DNA of 64,000 nucleotides, taken from NCBI GenBank assembly GCA_963726785.1, contig CAVSDJ010000007.1, positions 930,001 to 994,000 of the forward strand. Direction: 5' to 3'. Origin of the DNA: DATEKX01 sp963726785 (lineage in GTDB: Bacteria > Acidobacteriota > Blastocatellia > UBA7656). Below the pieces are notes generated by a model. The model was given only the letters and a program-made list of their open reading frames with translations. It searched no databases and was not told the origin of the DNA. A program made the translations under genes and the position numbers. Shown in pieces: positions 17,866 through 26,807 of this stretch (position 1 is the stretch's first letter; the number at the start of each line of letters is the position of its first letter).

Positions 17866-20346
17866 CTACATCGAATAAGTGCTGGCGAGCGGAAAATCAA
17901 AGTCCTCCTGGATGACATCTTGAAGCCAGGGGCTACGCGGTTGATCTTCTAACATGGTCTGAATCAATCTTCCGGCGGACTCAGAGTCAACAGGCCGCGA
18001 GAAGAAATACCCTTGCCCATGCTCACAATTCAATTCTCGTAATCTTTCAAGTTGCTCTTTTGTTTCTACCCCCTCTGCGATCACCCCCATCCCAAGATTC
18101 TGAGCCAGCAGGATGATGGTTCTGACTATCTCTTTGTTTTCGTTGTTCTCCTGTATGCGACTGACAAAAGAGCGGTCTATTTTCAAAGTATCTATCGGCA
18201 AGCGGTGCAGGTAACTCAGCGAAGAGTATCCGGTGCCAAAATCATCTATGCTCAACTCAATGCCGAGCGAGCGAAGCTGTTGCAGCATCTGACTGGCGGC
18301 TTCGACATTTTCCATAACCACGCTTTCTGTAATTTCAAGTTTCAGCTTTCTCGGATTCATGCCGGTTGTTTGTAGTATTTGAAGGATCTGTTCGATAAGC
18401 TCTGAATGAGTAAATTGCTTGCTCGACAGATTCACGCTCATCAACAGAGGCAAGCTTGACGTGTGATGTTGTTCCCAGACTTTCATCTGAGCGCATGCTT
18501 CGGCCAACACCCATCGGCCTATAGGCACTATCAATCCTGTCTCTTCCGCCACGGAAATAAATTTATCGGGCGGGATTACCCCACGCTCCGGGTGATGCCA
18601 ACGCACTAATGCTTCGAACCCGCACAGCTTCCCTGTCTTTAGCGACACGATGGGCTGGTATTGAATCGCGAATTCCTGCCTGTCAATAGCTCTGCGCAGG
18701 TCCGTCTCCAGGTGCAAAAGATTCATGGCGCGGGCATGCATGCCTTTATCGAATATCACGTACTGAGCCTTGCCTGCGGATTTTGCCTGATACATCGCAG
18801 TATCAGCATCGCGCAGCAGGTCTTCCGGTTTGTCATACCCTGCGTTGTAAAGGGCTATTCCAATGCTTACAGTCGTGAACGTTTCATAGCCGCTCAAACG
18901 GAAGGGTTGAGTGACCTCTTTTTGTATGCGATTGGCCACTTCGATTACTTCCGCAACCTCTTGAATGTCATTAAGCAGGATGGTGAATTCATCCCCTCCC
19001 AGCCGAGCGACCTTATCGCACGGGCGCAAACACCTTCTTAATCTTTCCGCAATGCCAACCAGTAGCTGATCGCCATACATATGGCCTATGCTGTCGTTGA
19101 TCACTTTGAATCTGTCGAGGTCCAAAAAGAGAATGGCAAAAAGCTCCCCGTCGCCCTGTTTTGCATTCTTCAGCGATATTTCCAACTGCTCAACAAACCA
19201 GGCTCGGTTCGGCAATTCGGTCAACGCGTCGTGATAAGCTTCATAAAGAAGTTGCTTCTCGGCGCACTTGCGGTCTGTTATATCCTGGATTTGAAGAATA
19301 AGGTGAGCCGTCTCATCCTGAATGCCGCTTAACAACGAAACACCTAAAAGCGTCCAGACTTCGCGACCGATCTTGTGAACAAAGCGAAGCTCTATTTGTC
19401 GAGTCAGAAACTTGCCTCCCAACATCTGATTGATTTCCGACATGAAGTTAGGAAGGTCTTCCGGGTGCACGAGAGTTTCGTAATTTTGTTTAAGAAGTTC
19501 AGCTTCCGAGTACCCGACGATTTCGCATAAAGAGTGATTGACCTGCAGCCAGCGACCTTCCGGCGAGGCGAGCGCCATTCCGATGGGCGCATGGTCAAAT
19601 GCCTGATGGAATCGCTTTTCGGTTTCAGCCTTTGTCGTCGAAGACTCTATGTTTTTAACATACGTAATGTATGTCAGATAAACTATTGCGACAATGGGTA
19701 TCATTGCTATGAAGGCATAAAATCCAGCTATCTCAATGAGCCTCGCTGTTATGCCTGCAGCCGATGCGCCCGCGAAATAGGTTATCGACGTCCAAAAGTA
19801 ATGTTTCTTCCAGGTCGCCCATACGGGCCGGTTATTCCAAAAGGCTGCGGCTACTGCAACGATGCTTGAATTGAAGATATATTGCACGGCGGCCATTACA
19901 AGCGTCGCCATAATCAGTTTGGATGAGTATTCGTTACGGGTTAAATCGGTGATCGTCCCGAATGCCATGCGCAAAATTGATGCTGTGACAAACGTAGAAC
20001 ACGCCATCGCAGCGGCATTGAACGCCATTGTTAGAGGCTTCTTGGTTATGCGAAGCGATGAATAAAAGCTCTCGGCTGCGCCGATCAAAATCGCGGCTTC
20101 GCTGCCGAAAAGCAGCAACGCGAGAAAGATGAACACATCCGAAATAGAGATGTGAGAACTAAAACGAAAGAATTTAACGACTATGCGTGACGGGATAATT
20201 ATCGTCGCCAGCGAAAACAAGATAAAGGAAAGCCCGAGTTGATTCGTGGGGAACAGAAAAGCTGAGTGGACGCAAATAAGCGCGCCTATGACTACTATGG
20301 TCCAGACGTAAGGCTTATAGAGTCCCTTTCCTTTTTCTTGTTTCAT
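17866..20346 (-). CDS. membrane PAS-GGDEF-EAL cyclic di-GMP enzyme
   Basis: An 826-residue inner-membrane signalling protein. Residues 1 to about 235 form six to eight hydrophobic helices of a MASE-like sensor; about 245-365 is a PAS domain (FHQAFDHAPIGMALASPEG). About 375-535 is a GGDEF domain with intact RLGGDEF and an RPCD inhibitory site five residues upstream. About 545-800 is an EAL domain with EALVRWHHP, the second-glutamate KLEITES, DDFGTGYSSL and the distal AEGVETKEQ. All catalytic motifs for both synthesis and hydrolysis of cyclic di-GMP are present, so either activity is possible and the ligand of the sensor is unknown. The GNAT gene lies upstream by 17 bases and may be co-transcribed. 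Confidence 0.93.
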   Translation of the reverse strand: MKQEKGKGLYKPYVWTIVVIGALICVHSAFLFPTNQLGLSFILFSLATIIIPSRIVVKFFRFSSHISISDVFIFLALLLFGSEAAILIGAAESFYSSLRITKKPLTMAFNAAAMACSTFVTASILRMAFGTITDLTRNEYSSKLIMATLVMAAVQYIFNSSIVAVAAAFWNNRPVWATWKKHYFWTSITYFAGASAAGITARLIEIAGFYAFIAMIPIVAIVYLTYITYVKNIESSTTKAETEKRFHQAFDHAPIGMALASPEGRWLQVNHSLCEIVGYSEAELLKQNYETLVHPEDLPNFMSEINQMLGGKFLTRQIELRFVHKIGREVWTLLGVSLLSGIQDETAHLILQIQDITDRKCAEKQLLYEAYHDALTELPNRAWFVEQLEISLKNAKQGDGELFAILFLDLDRFKVINDSIGHMYGDQLLVGIAERLRRCLRPCDKVARLGGDEFTILLNDIQEVAEVIEVANRIQKEVTQPFRLSGYETFTTVSIGIALYNAGYDKPEDLLRDADTAMYQAKSAGKAQYVIFDKGMHARAMNLLHLETDLRRAIDRQEFAIQYQPIVSLKTGKLCGFEALVRWHHPERGVIPPDKFISVAEETGLIVPIGRWVLAEACAQMKVWEQHHTSSLPLLMSVNLSSKQFTHSELIEQILQILQTTGMNPRKLKLEITESVVMENVEAASQMLQQLRSLGIELSIDDFGTGYSSLSYLHRLPIDTLKIDRSFVSRIQENNENKEIVRTIILLAQNLGMGVIAEGVETKEQLERLRELNCEHGQGYFFSRPVDSESAGRLIQTMLEDQPRSPWLQDVIQEDFDFPLASTYSM

Positions 20347-20363
20347 AGATCACCGATCAGCCG

Positions 20364-21266
20364 CTAACGGTCTATAAAAATAGCCCGGTAGTAGCCAATG
20401 TTTTTGTACCCTGCTTGTTCGTAAATGAGTTGAGCTGCCTTGTTCTGCTCTTGAACGAGAAGGCAGATGGCCGAAGACCGCTTTAGAAACTCTCTACCTA
20501 ATTGAGCAATGCATCGCAATCCGTAACCTTTGTTTCGTTCTTCGGGGGCAATCCACATGCTCTCCAGATAGATTAATTCCGGAGTATCTGTCAGTATCTC
20601 GACCTTGAAAATCAGCTTGCCATTATTTATCCAAACCCAGGTGTGTCCTCGCTCTATTCTCAGGGCGCAACGTTGAGGGAAACCCAGAGGGTCTTGCTCA
20701 AGTCCGTTCACACCTGTTTCTTCGATGCCCGATTGAGCGTGCGCTCTGGCAACAAGGTCGAGGTCTTCGAGTCTTGCCTTTCTAAGGCCGGATATGGGTT
20801 CGCGCGCTTCTGTAGGCCAGCTCTGCTTTAACAACGCATATCTTTTTTCTTCAAACCCGACGCGCTCCGTTGCGCAGTAGTGATGCCAGAACCTTCTCAT
20901 CACCGATTCTTCCGCAAGCATCAAGTAAATATGAGGACACGCACGCGCAAGACGAGCGAAAGCCTCGATTGCAAGATCACTGCGCACTTCCATCAAAGTG
21001 TTATGCCCGATGAGCGCCACGCCTTCTATATTTCCGTTCGAATCGTGACAAACGTAAAAGCTGCCACGGTTCAACGGGCTTATCCATCCGTTATCTCGAA
21101 TCAGCCCCGTCAGGCCGAAGGTGTGGATTGGGCGCTCGGAGAGAAACGCCAATGCCTTCGCTCTCTCATTCGATGTCAGCATCTCTACTGCTACGGGTAA
21201 GCTTTGCGAGATGTGATCGAACCCGGCTGCGTCTTCTATATTATTTCTTAAAGCGCTAACGTTCAT
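20364..21266 (-). CDS. GNAT acetyltransferase with N-terminal DUF4081-like domain
   Basis: A 300-residue protein (from ATG 21266; a TTG nine codons earlier is possible). The N-terminal half (FLSERPIHTFGLTGLIRDNG, RGSFYVCHDSNGNIEGVALIG) resembles DUF4081, a degenerate GNAT-like fold. The C-terminal half is a canonical GNAT domain with the acetyl-CoA loop in WIAPEERNKGYGLRCIAQLG and the terminal YEQAGYKNIGYYRAIFI. Such two-domain proteins are presumed to acetylate a small molecule or protein N-terminus; the substrate is not known. It precedes the GGDEF-EAL gene in the same direction. Confidence 0.85.
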   Translation of the reverse strand: MNVSALRNNIEDAAGFDHISQSLPVAVEMLTSNERAKALAFLSERPIHTFGLTGLIRDNGWISPLNRGSFYVCHDSNGNIEGVALIGHNTLMEVRSDLAIEAFARLARACPHIYLMLAEESVMRRFWHHYCATERVGFEEKRYALLKQSWPTEAREPISGLRKARLEDLDLVARAHAQSGIEETGVNGLEQDPLGFPQRCALRIERGHTWVWINNGKLIFKVEILTDTPELIYLESMWIAPEERNKGYGLRCIAQLGREFLKRSSAICLLVQEQNKAAQLIYEQAGYKNIGYYRAIFIDR

Positions 21267-21336
21267 TGCTTTCTCTACTGTCTGTGAAACCAATTAATCA
21301 ATGAATGAATGCAGATTTCGGTCTGAGCGATACTTG

Positions 21337-23325
21337 CTACATTCCGCCCGGGTCGCCGTTTATCTGCGCATTATCCGACTGAGCTACGGCATCGCTCAGC
21401 AAATGGGCATTGCTCAACAGGAATCCGTCGCTGAGCAATAATCCATCACCGAGCGGCACACCATTGCTCAATAGATGGCCGTCGCCAGTTAGCAAGCTGA
21501 CGGCAAGAAACGGATTACCGTTGCTCAACAGGTGACCGTTGCTCGTCAGAATGTTTTCACCAAGCGAGACGCCGTTCGTGAGCAGCAACGTGTTGCTGAG
21601 AAGGTGGCCGTTACTGAGAAGGTGACCGTTGCTGAGTAAATGACCCAGGCCATATATCAACTGGTACTTGGTGATCAGGTCAGTGCCTGTCGCATAGCTG
21701 TAACCGAGTATGATTCCTTGCCCCCAGGTAATTGTTTGCCCACAGATTCTTGATTGAGGAAAGGCGAGGATGCTTACGGTCAACAAAGGCGAGCCAAGAA
21801 GAGTCAAGGCCGTCAGATTCGTGCGTACCAGTCTTGCCAGCCTGACCGCCCCTTCGATATTTATTACGCCTGCGCCTTGCTCGAACATGTTGTATCCGGC
21901 AAGCGGTTGCGCCGTGTACATCAAGATGGCTTTGACCAGATTCGGCGTCAGGCTCGGATTGGCCTGAAGCATCAAGGCCGCAACGCCCGCAACAACGGGC
22001 GCGGCCATTGATGTGCCGCTCAGATACATCATGTCTTTCCGCGCGTCATTTTCTTTGGTATCAAGCTCAGGATGCTGTATGACGAGATTGCAGTTGTCAG
22101 CCTGTGCTGAGATCAGGCGATTCCCCGGCGCTACAAGATCAGGCTTGATGAGATTGTCGTAATGCTTCTCTCCGTCTGCGTCTGTCCAGTAGCTGCGCGT
22201 AGGCCCGCGAGAACTGTAAGTCGTCACAGCATCATCATGGCGAGGATCAGTTCCATAGGAATTCGCAGCGCCAACTGTAATTGCCGACGGCTCATTGCCC
22301 GGCGAATGAATCAATCCGTAAATCTTTTGGCCCTGGCCGTCTTTCCCATTATTGCCCGCGGCGGCAACGACAACGATCCCCGCGTCAACCAGGCTACGGG
22401 TCGCGCGACAAAGCGGATCGTTGGTATAGGAATCAACAGCCAGCGCGCCAAAGCTCATGTTGACTACGCGAATGTTATAAACAGCGCGGTTGGCCATGAT
22501 CCAATCAATCGCGCTCAACACGCTTGAGGTTGTGCCTCGGCCAAACGCGTCCAGCACCCGAAGATTGATGATGTTGGCGTTAGGCGCGATACCCTCATAT
22601 TTTTCGCTGATGCCGTTGCTATGGCCGTTTCCGGCAGCAAGCGCGGCAACATGAGTGCCGTGACCGTAGGGATCATTTGTTGTTATTGCTTCGCCGGTAA
22701 AATCCCGGCTGACTACCACGCGGCTATGGTCATCAGAGTCTTCAAACGAGTAATGACGGGTATAGAGACCTGAATCGAGTACGGCTATGCCGATACCCGA
22801 ACCGTTGAGATTACTATTGCCGGGCATTTTGGACATGTCATCTGCGCCCGTCGCCTTCTCGACGTGTCCAAGCATCGCTACATCTCTATCCGTAGAGATG
22901 TAGCTTGACTGTTCACTCGCTGCCAACTCTTCGACGGCGCTCAAAGGTAGCTCGACCACGAGCGAATCGAGCTGACGCAAACGCTTCTTTATTTTTACTC
23001 CATGCTGTTTAAGGATGCTTTTAAGCGTGAGAGGTAGCTCACCATTTCTCATCGCTTCTGTCTGGATGATAACGCGCACACGGTCTACGCCAGCCGTGCC
23101 GTTTTGTAATAAATGATCCAGATCGGGCGATACTCTTTTTCCAGAAAACTTATTCTTGCTATTGATACCTCCTTCATCAAGCACAGTGGTTGTTACCTGG
23201 CTCAGGTTTTGAGCCGATTGCGCCTTCACATTGTTGTCCGCAGGAATACCTGCACACAGTTGAAAAACCAGGGAGAAAGATGCAATCCAGGTGGCGAGTT
23301 TCAGATGCTTAAATGTGTTTTTCAT
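21337..23325 (-). CDS. secreted S8 subtilase with C-terminal HLLSNG repeat tail
   Basis: A 662-residue extracellular serine protease. After an N-terminal signal (WIASFSLVFQLCAG) comes an inhibitor I9-like propeptide (RVRVIIQTEA to about residue 150). The catalytic triad sits in a subtilisin domain: Asp184 (VLDSG), His222 (GHGTH) and Ser439 (GTSMAAP), with oxyanion Asn in AAAGNNG. From about residue 560 to 650 the chain becomes a Leu/Ser/Asn/Gly repeat of the type GHLLSNG, imperfectly repeated about a dozen times, likely a beta-helical or surface-anchoring tail. The ending DPGGM lacks a sortase or PEP-CTERM motif. Transcribed singly. Confidence 0.93.
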   Translation of the reverse strand: MKNTFKHLKLATWIASFSLVFQLCAGIPADNNVKAQSAQNLSQVTTTVLDEGGINSKNKFSGKRVSPDLDHLLQNGTAGVDRVRVIIQTEAMRNGELPLTLKSILKQHGVKIKKRLRQLDSLVVELPLSAVEELAASEQSSYISTDRDVAMLGHVEKATGADDMSKMPGNSNLNGSGIGIAVLDSGLYTRHYSFEDSDDHSRVVVSRDFTGEAITTNDPYGHGTHVAALAAGNGHSNGISEKYEGIAPNANIINLRVLDAFGRGTTSSVLSAIDWIMANRAVYNIRVVNMSFGALAVDSYTNDPLCRATRSLVDAGIVVVAAAGNNGKDGQGQKIYGLIHSPGNEPSAITVGAANSYGTDPRHDDAVTTYSSRGPTRSYWTDADGEKHYDNLIKPDLVAPGNRLISAQADNCNLVIQHPELDTKENDARKDMMYLSGTSMAAPVVAGVAALMLQANPSLTPNLVKAILMYTAQPLAGYNMFEQGAGVINIEGAVRLARLVRTNLTALTLLGSPLLTVSILAFPQSRICGQTITWGQGIILGYSYATGTDLITKYQLIYGLGHLLSNGHLLSNGHLLSNTLLLTNGVSLGENILTSNGHLLSNGNPFLAVSLLTGDGHLLSNGVPLGDGLLLSDGFLLSNAHLLSDAVAQSDNAQINGDPGGM
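21376..21648 (-). repeat. coding tandem repeats of the subtilase tail
   Basis: The DNA encodes repeated units centred on LLSNG/LLSDG; three nearly identical units stand in direct succession at the start (GHLLSNGHLLSNGHLLSN) and diverge towards the end. The repeats are in frame and could change copy number by recombination without breaking the gene. Confidence 0.8.
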
Positions 23326-23575
23326 ATCTATTTTTGTTCGATCATTAGCCAGAACCCGCCGATCATCTGAGCAACCCTTATGCCACCTATAGTTACACTC
23401 AGATTTAGAAGTTCTATTAAGAAAAAGGCTTATGTGGAAGGGGGTGATACGTAAAATATGAATTGTAACGCGGTCAATTTGAGTGACTAACTCTTGTCAA
23501 TTTGACAGATTATGAAAGGAATCCGGCATGCCCCAAATGGGGCCGATGAGTATAACCCAATCATGCTTGCTCAAG

Positions 23576-24568
23576 TCATGCTTGCTCAAGCTCTGCAAAC
23601 AATTGCTCGACTGTTTGACTTGCGATGCCGCGCGTGCCATCGGGTGAGCGCACAGACGCGGCGGCGGCGGCCTGACCGTAGCGCGACGCTTTCAATAAAT
23701 CATATCCCCAGACCCATCGCGCGAGCGTGAATCCTGCGTGCACCGCATCGCCCGCGCCAATCGTTGAGTAAAGTGTTTGAGCTTCGATGCTCGGCACTCT
23801 GACTGACGAATCGCGCGAGCGGTTTTCCCACACGCGACACCCGGAGGTGTCTGTCACAACGAGCGCGCCTGAGAAATCATTCCAAAGAGCCGCGTCAACC
23901 GATGCGTACTCGCTCTCGTTGATCTTAACTACGTCAGGCTTCGACTGCGCGCTGAGGCAATTTGCGAGCGCGCCTTTTTCAAAGTCAGCCGAAATCAATC
24001 CGGTGCGAGGGCGCACTTCTTCGATGATCTCTCGGTAAAGCTCTACAGCCATCTGGCTTGTCGCTTCGATTACCGGCGGATTGCCTGCGATCACAAGCAA
24101 GTCGGTTGATATGCCGGTTGCAAATTCCAGAGCCACATCGCGCGCGCTCTCTTGCCAAACAACGCGGGGGCCGATGTTGAATTCGACTCGGCTGTCTCCT
24201 GTGGTCGCCGGGTCGGTCAGATCAACGCAGATTCGAGCGCGGCCTTCGATAATAACTGGCCGCACTCGAACGCGAGCCAAAGCCGTCGTTTGAAGTTCGT
24301 GAATGTAGCGGCCTTCTGCCGAATCGGGTCGAAAGACGACAAGCTCTATTTCAACAGCGTCGTCCGTCTTGAGCAACTTGTCCATCACGCGGGCGACGTT
24401 GGTAGCTTTACCGCCTGCATGTGTAGAGACTGCGCGCGGGCGAAGCGTTGCGCCCGACCTGATTTTTATCGTGCGCTCGTCGCTTGCGATGTAACCTTCT
24501 ACCGCGTCGCGTCGCACGTGATAGATCGAGTCGGCGCACGGCGCAAATTCGAGAATGGTAATTCGCAT
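23576..24568 (-). CDS. PfkB-family sugar kinase
   Basis: A 330-residue ribokinase/PfkB-superfamily kinase. The first signature is THAGGKATNVARVM and the second, with the catalytic aspartate, is TIGAGDAVHAGF. The order and spacing resemble 1-phosphofructokinase/tagatose-6-phosphate kinase enzymes more than ribokinase. The substrate is not determined. The gene starts 5 bases after the GT9 stop, so the pair is one operon. That context raises the possibility of a sugar-phosphate kinase feeding nucleotide-sugar synthesis, as PfkB domains do in heptose activation. The last codons and stop are part of a 15-bp tandem duplication. Confidence 0.85.
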   Translation of the reverse strand: MRITILEFAPCADSIYHVRRDAVEGYIASDERTIKIRSGATLRPRAVSTHAGGKATNVARVMDKLLKTDDAVEIELVVFRPDSAEGRYIHELQTTALARVRVRPVIIEGRARICVDLTDPATTGDSRVEFNIGPRVVWQESARDVALEFATGISTDLLVIAGNPPVIEATSQMAVELYREIIEEVRPRTGLISADFEKGALANCLSAQSKPDVVKINESEYASVDAALWNDFSGALVVTDTSGCRVWENRSRDSSVRVPSIEAQTLYSTIGAGDAVHAGFTLARWVWGYDLLKASRYGQAAAAASVRSPDGTRGIASQTVEQLFAELEQA

Positions 24569-24573
24569 AGTGG

Positions 24574-26043
24574 TCAGTGGCGACGGCTGTTGAGCAGTTC
24601 CTGCGCTTGAGCGAACACATCTTGGAGCACTCTGTTTGTGTCGGCTCTCGGCGTTTTGTCAACGACTATAACACGCGTCTCTGCTGTGCCTGCCGGTCGC
24701 CAGCGTTCAGGCATGCGCGGTGAGCTGAAGCCTGCAAACACGTCAATCAACGCAGTGCCGAGCGCGGCGGCGATGTGCTGGCCCGCCGAATCGTAGCCGA
24801 TGTAAAGATCGCTTTCCGAAATCAAAGCCGCAAGCAAACCGATGCGCCCGTTCCAAACTATTATGTCGCCATCAATCGAATCACGGCTCAACAGGTTTGC
24901 CAGGTTCCCTTCATCTACTTCGATCACTCGCGCGGAGAGAGATTCAATTGCATGCCGGATGACCGCATCGGCGCGGCGCGTTTCGTCTTCGCCTGCGCCA
25001 CGATCCAGGATGACGGCAGCGCCTGCGCCGACAAGCTGGCGAACAAGCGATCTTTCAAACTCGTCGCCGATTCGCTTCATCGGATTTTCTCCGATGCCGA
25101 AATTTATCGCCACAACCGGGCGACTCAATCGCTTAACCAGACTGCTTGCCGCATTGATGTCAGAGCGAGCGAGGCTCAAGCGCGGGTAGGTCATATGCTG
25201 CGCGCCAAAAACCGTATCGAGCCAGCAGGAGGTCAACTGACCGAGCGATTCGGCAGTCGAGTTGCCGTATTCGCGGCTTGGGAAGAAAAGATAATCAGCT
25301 TCGTCGCGCGCGAGCGGCAATAGCCCAAGCTGAGTGAGTCTTGTGTCAGGGTCTGCGATTAAGAACTCTCCGCGCTCAAGCCCATCCGTCAATTCTCGAA
25401 TAACATCGAGAAGGTCAAGCCAGCTCAACAGCCTTTCAATCGTAATTCCCGCGCGACGGTAACCGATCTCCTTGAATGAGAGCCGACTATCGCCGCCGAA
25501 AAGCTCTGTAGCCTTTCGCCCACCAACAAGCACAATTTCCGCGTTTGGAAACTCGCGCTTCATTCGCTCGATGATGACACTCGTGATCGCTACGTCAGCG
25601 CCAAGCGTCACGCGTGAAAGCACAATGATGCGCCGCAGGCTCGACTTTGAATCGCGCAGCCTGTCGGGAGCTTGCCTGTGCCTCAGGCTTTCGGCGCGAG
25701 CGATTAAATCCGTTTCGCTTTCGAGATTGAAGCTTGCCAGCGCGCGATCAATTGCCCGGCCTCGCTCAGTCGCGCGACTGTGTTGTATGACTTGAGCAAC
25801 CACGCGGTTGTAGAGAGGCACAGCAGCCGCGTCGAACGAATCAGCCAGTCGCTCTACGAGAGACGTGAAAAAGGCTCCTGTAGCCAGTTCTGCGACTTCG
25901 GTTGTTTCAGAAACTGCAAGTTCTGCGAGCCTCGAAATGTTTTCGCGCAGGTAGACGCCCGACGAGCGAAACTCGCTCAGAAATTCTGAGACGAGTTGCT
26001 GTGGGTCGCGCCCCTGTGTGTGTCGCCCTGCGTCGTTCATCAT
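24574..26043 (-). CDS. GT9 (heptosyltransferase-like) glycosyltransferase
   Basis: A 489-residue protein. The N-terminal 125 residues are helical and unassigned. From about residue 135 it has the two-lobe GT-B fold of ADP-heptose:LPS heptosyltransferases: RRIIVLSRVTLGADVAITS in the first lobe and VVAINFGIGENPMKR and SDLYIGYDSAGQHIAAALG in the second, the latter matching the conserved nucleotide-sugar site with DSAGQHIAAAL. It probably transfers a sugar to a lipid A core or another glycan at the inner membrane. It is longer than usual because of the N-terminal extension. The following PfkB kinase gene is 5 bases downstream. Confidence 0.82.
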   Translation of the reverse strand: MMNDAGRHTQGRDPQQLVSEFLSEFRSSGVYLRENISRLAELAVSETTEVAELATGAFFTSLVERLADSFDAAAVPLYNRVVAQVIQHSRATERGRAIDRALASFNLESETDLIARAESLRHRQAPDRLRDSKSSLRRIIVLSRVTLGADVAITSVIIERMKREFPNAEIVLVGGRKATELFGGDSRLSFKEIGYRRAGITIERLLSWLDLLDVIRELTDGLERGEFLIADPDTRLTQLGLLPLARDEADYLFFPSREYGNSTAESLGQLTSCWLDTVFGAQHMTYPRLSLARSDINAASSLVKRLSRPVVAINFGIGENPMKRIGDEFERSLVRQLVGAGAAVILDRGAGEDETRRADAVIRHAIESLSARVIEVDEGNLANLLSRDSIDGDIIVWNGRIGLLAALISESDLYIGYDSAGQHIAAALGTALIDVFAGFSSPRMPERWRPAGTAETRVIVVDKTPRADTNRVLQDVFAQAQELLNSRRH

Positions 26044-26203
26044 TAGACCGGAGGCTGATTATCCCAACAGCCGTGACTGGTGACAAGTGACGCGCGGGCC
26101 TGCGTGCCGCGTCGCGCTGATGGCATTGCTTCGATGGCCGGATGGGCGTAGGATTTATGCTGCAACAATCATGTTAGTAACCAGTCCCTAAAGGAGATCA
26201 CCA

Positions 26204-26584
26204 ATGAAAAGGACATTGATTTACCTGGCCGTTACGCTGATGGCCATGAGCCTGTCTTTCGCAGTTTCGGCGCGTAGCGACAAGGAAGTCACGATCAAAG
26301 GCGAGGTCGTTGACCAGCCTTGCTTCGAAGGCAAAAAAGAAGCCGGTAGAGGCGAAGCTCATAAGACTTGCGCTTTGTCATGCGCCAAGCGCGGCAATCA
26401 ACTGGCAATAGTCGAAGACGGCTCAAACGCCGTTTACTCGATCACGGGCGATTACTCTGCGAACAAGAACGAGAAGTTGATTCCGTTCGTCGCAGAGATG
26501 GTAGAAGTGAAAGGCACGGTCACAGAAAAAGATGGTAAGAAGATGCTGGCCGTGACTTCGATTAAGAAAATAGAAACGAAATAG
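26204..26584 (+). CDS. small secreted OB-fold-like protein
   Basis: A 126-residue protein with a clear Sec signal peptide (LAVTLMAMSLSFAVSA, cleavage near residue 24) and a short beta-rich domain beginning VTIKGEVVDQPCFEG, with three further conserved-looking elements: a His-Lys-Thr-Cys segment, CAKRGNQLAIVED, and VEVKGTVTEKDGKKMLAVTSI. The pattern with three cysteines and a histidine recalls small periplasmic OB-fold proteins found in Acidobacteriota and Verrucomicrobia, possibly metal- or haem-related, but no function is established. The ATG has AAGGAG upstream. A 19-bp perfect hairpin follows the stop. Confidence 0.7.
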   Translation: MKRTLIYLAVTLMAMSLSFAVSARSDKEVTIKGEVVDQPCFEGKKEAGRGEAHKTCALSCAKRGNQLAIVEDGSNAVYSITGDYSANKNEKLIPFVAEMVEVKGTVTEKDGKKMLAVTSIKKIETK

Positions 26585-26593
26585 CCTCACGCA

Positions 26594-26646
26594 CAACAGC
26601 AGCAGGAAGAAATATCACGCCCTGTTTTTTCTTCCTGCTGCTGTTG
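26594..26646 (+). terminator. 19-bp perfect hairpin after the OB-fold gene
   Basis: Arms 26594-26612 and 26628-26646 are exact complements (CAACAGCAGCAGGAAGAAA on the left) with a 15-base loop. It begins 10 bases after the stop codon. The T stretch lies in the loop side rather than after the stem, so it is a strong structure but not a textbook intrinsic terminator. Confidence 0.6.
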
Positions 26647-26807
26647 CTATCACACCTTTTCTTAAAGCAATCAAAAATGAGCCTGTAACAGCCGTGCGGG
26701 ATAACAAAAAGAGGAACCCGTAACGAGCGCGAGCGTTTTCACTCCTGACAGCGTTGCAGCCGTGACGGTTATGGCCAGTTCAATCTCCATTTGCCAGGAA
26801 GGTAGTT

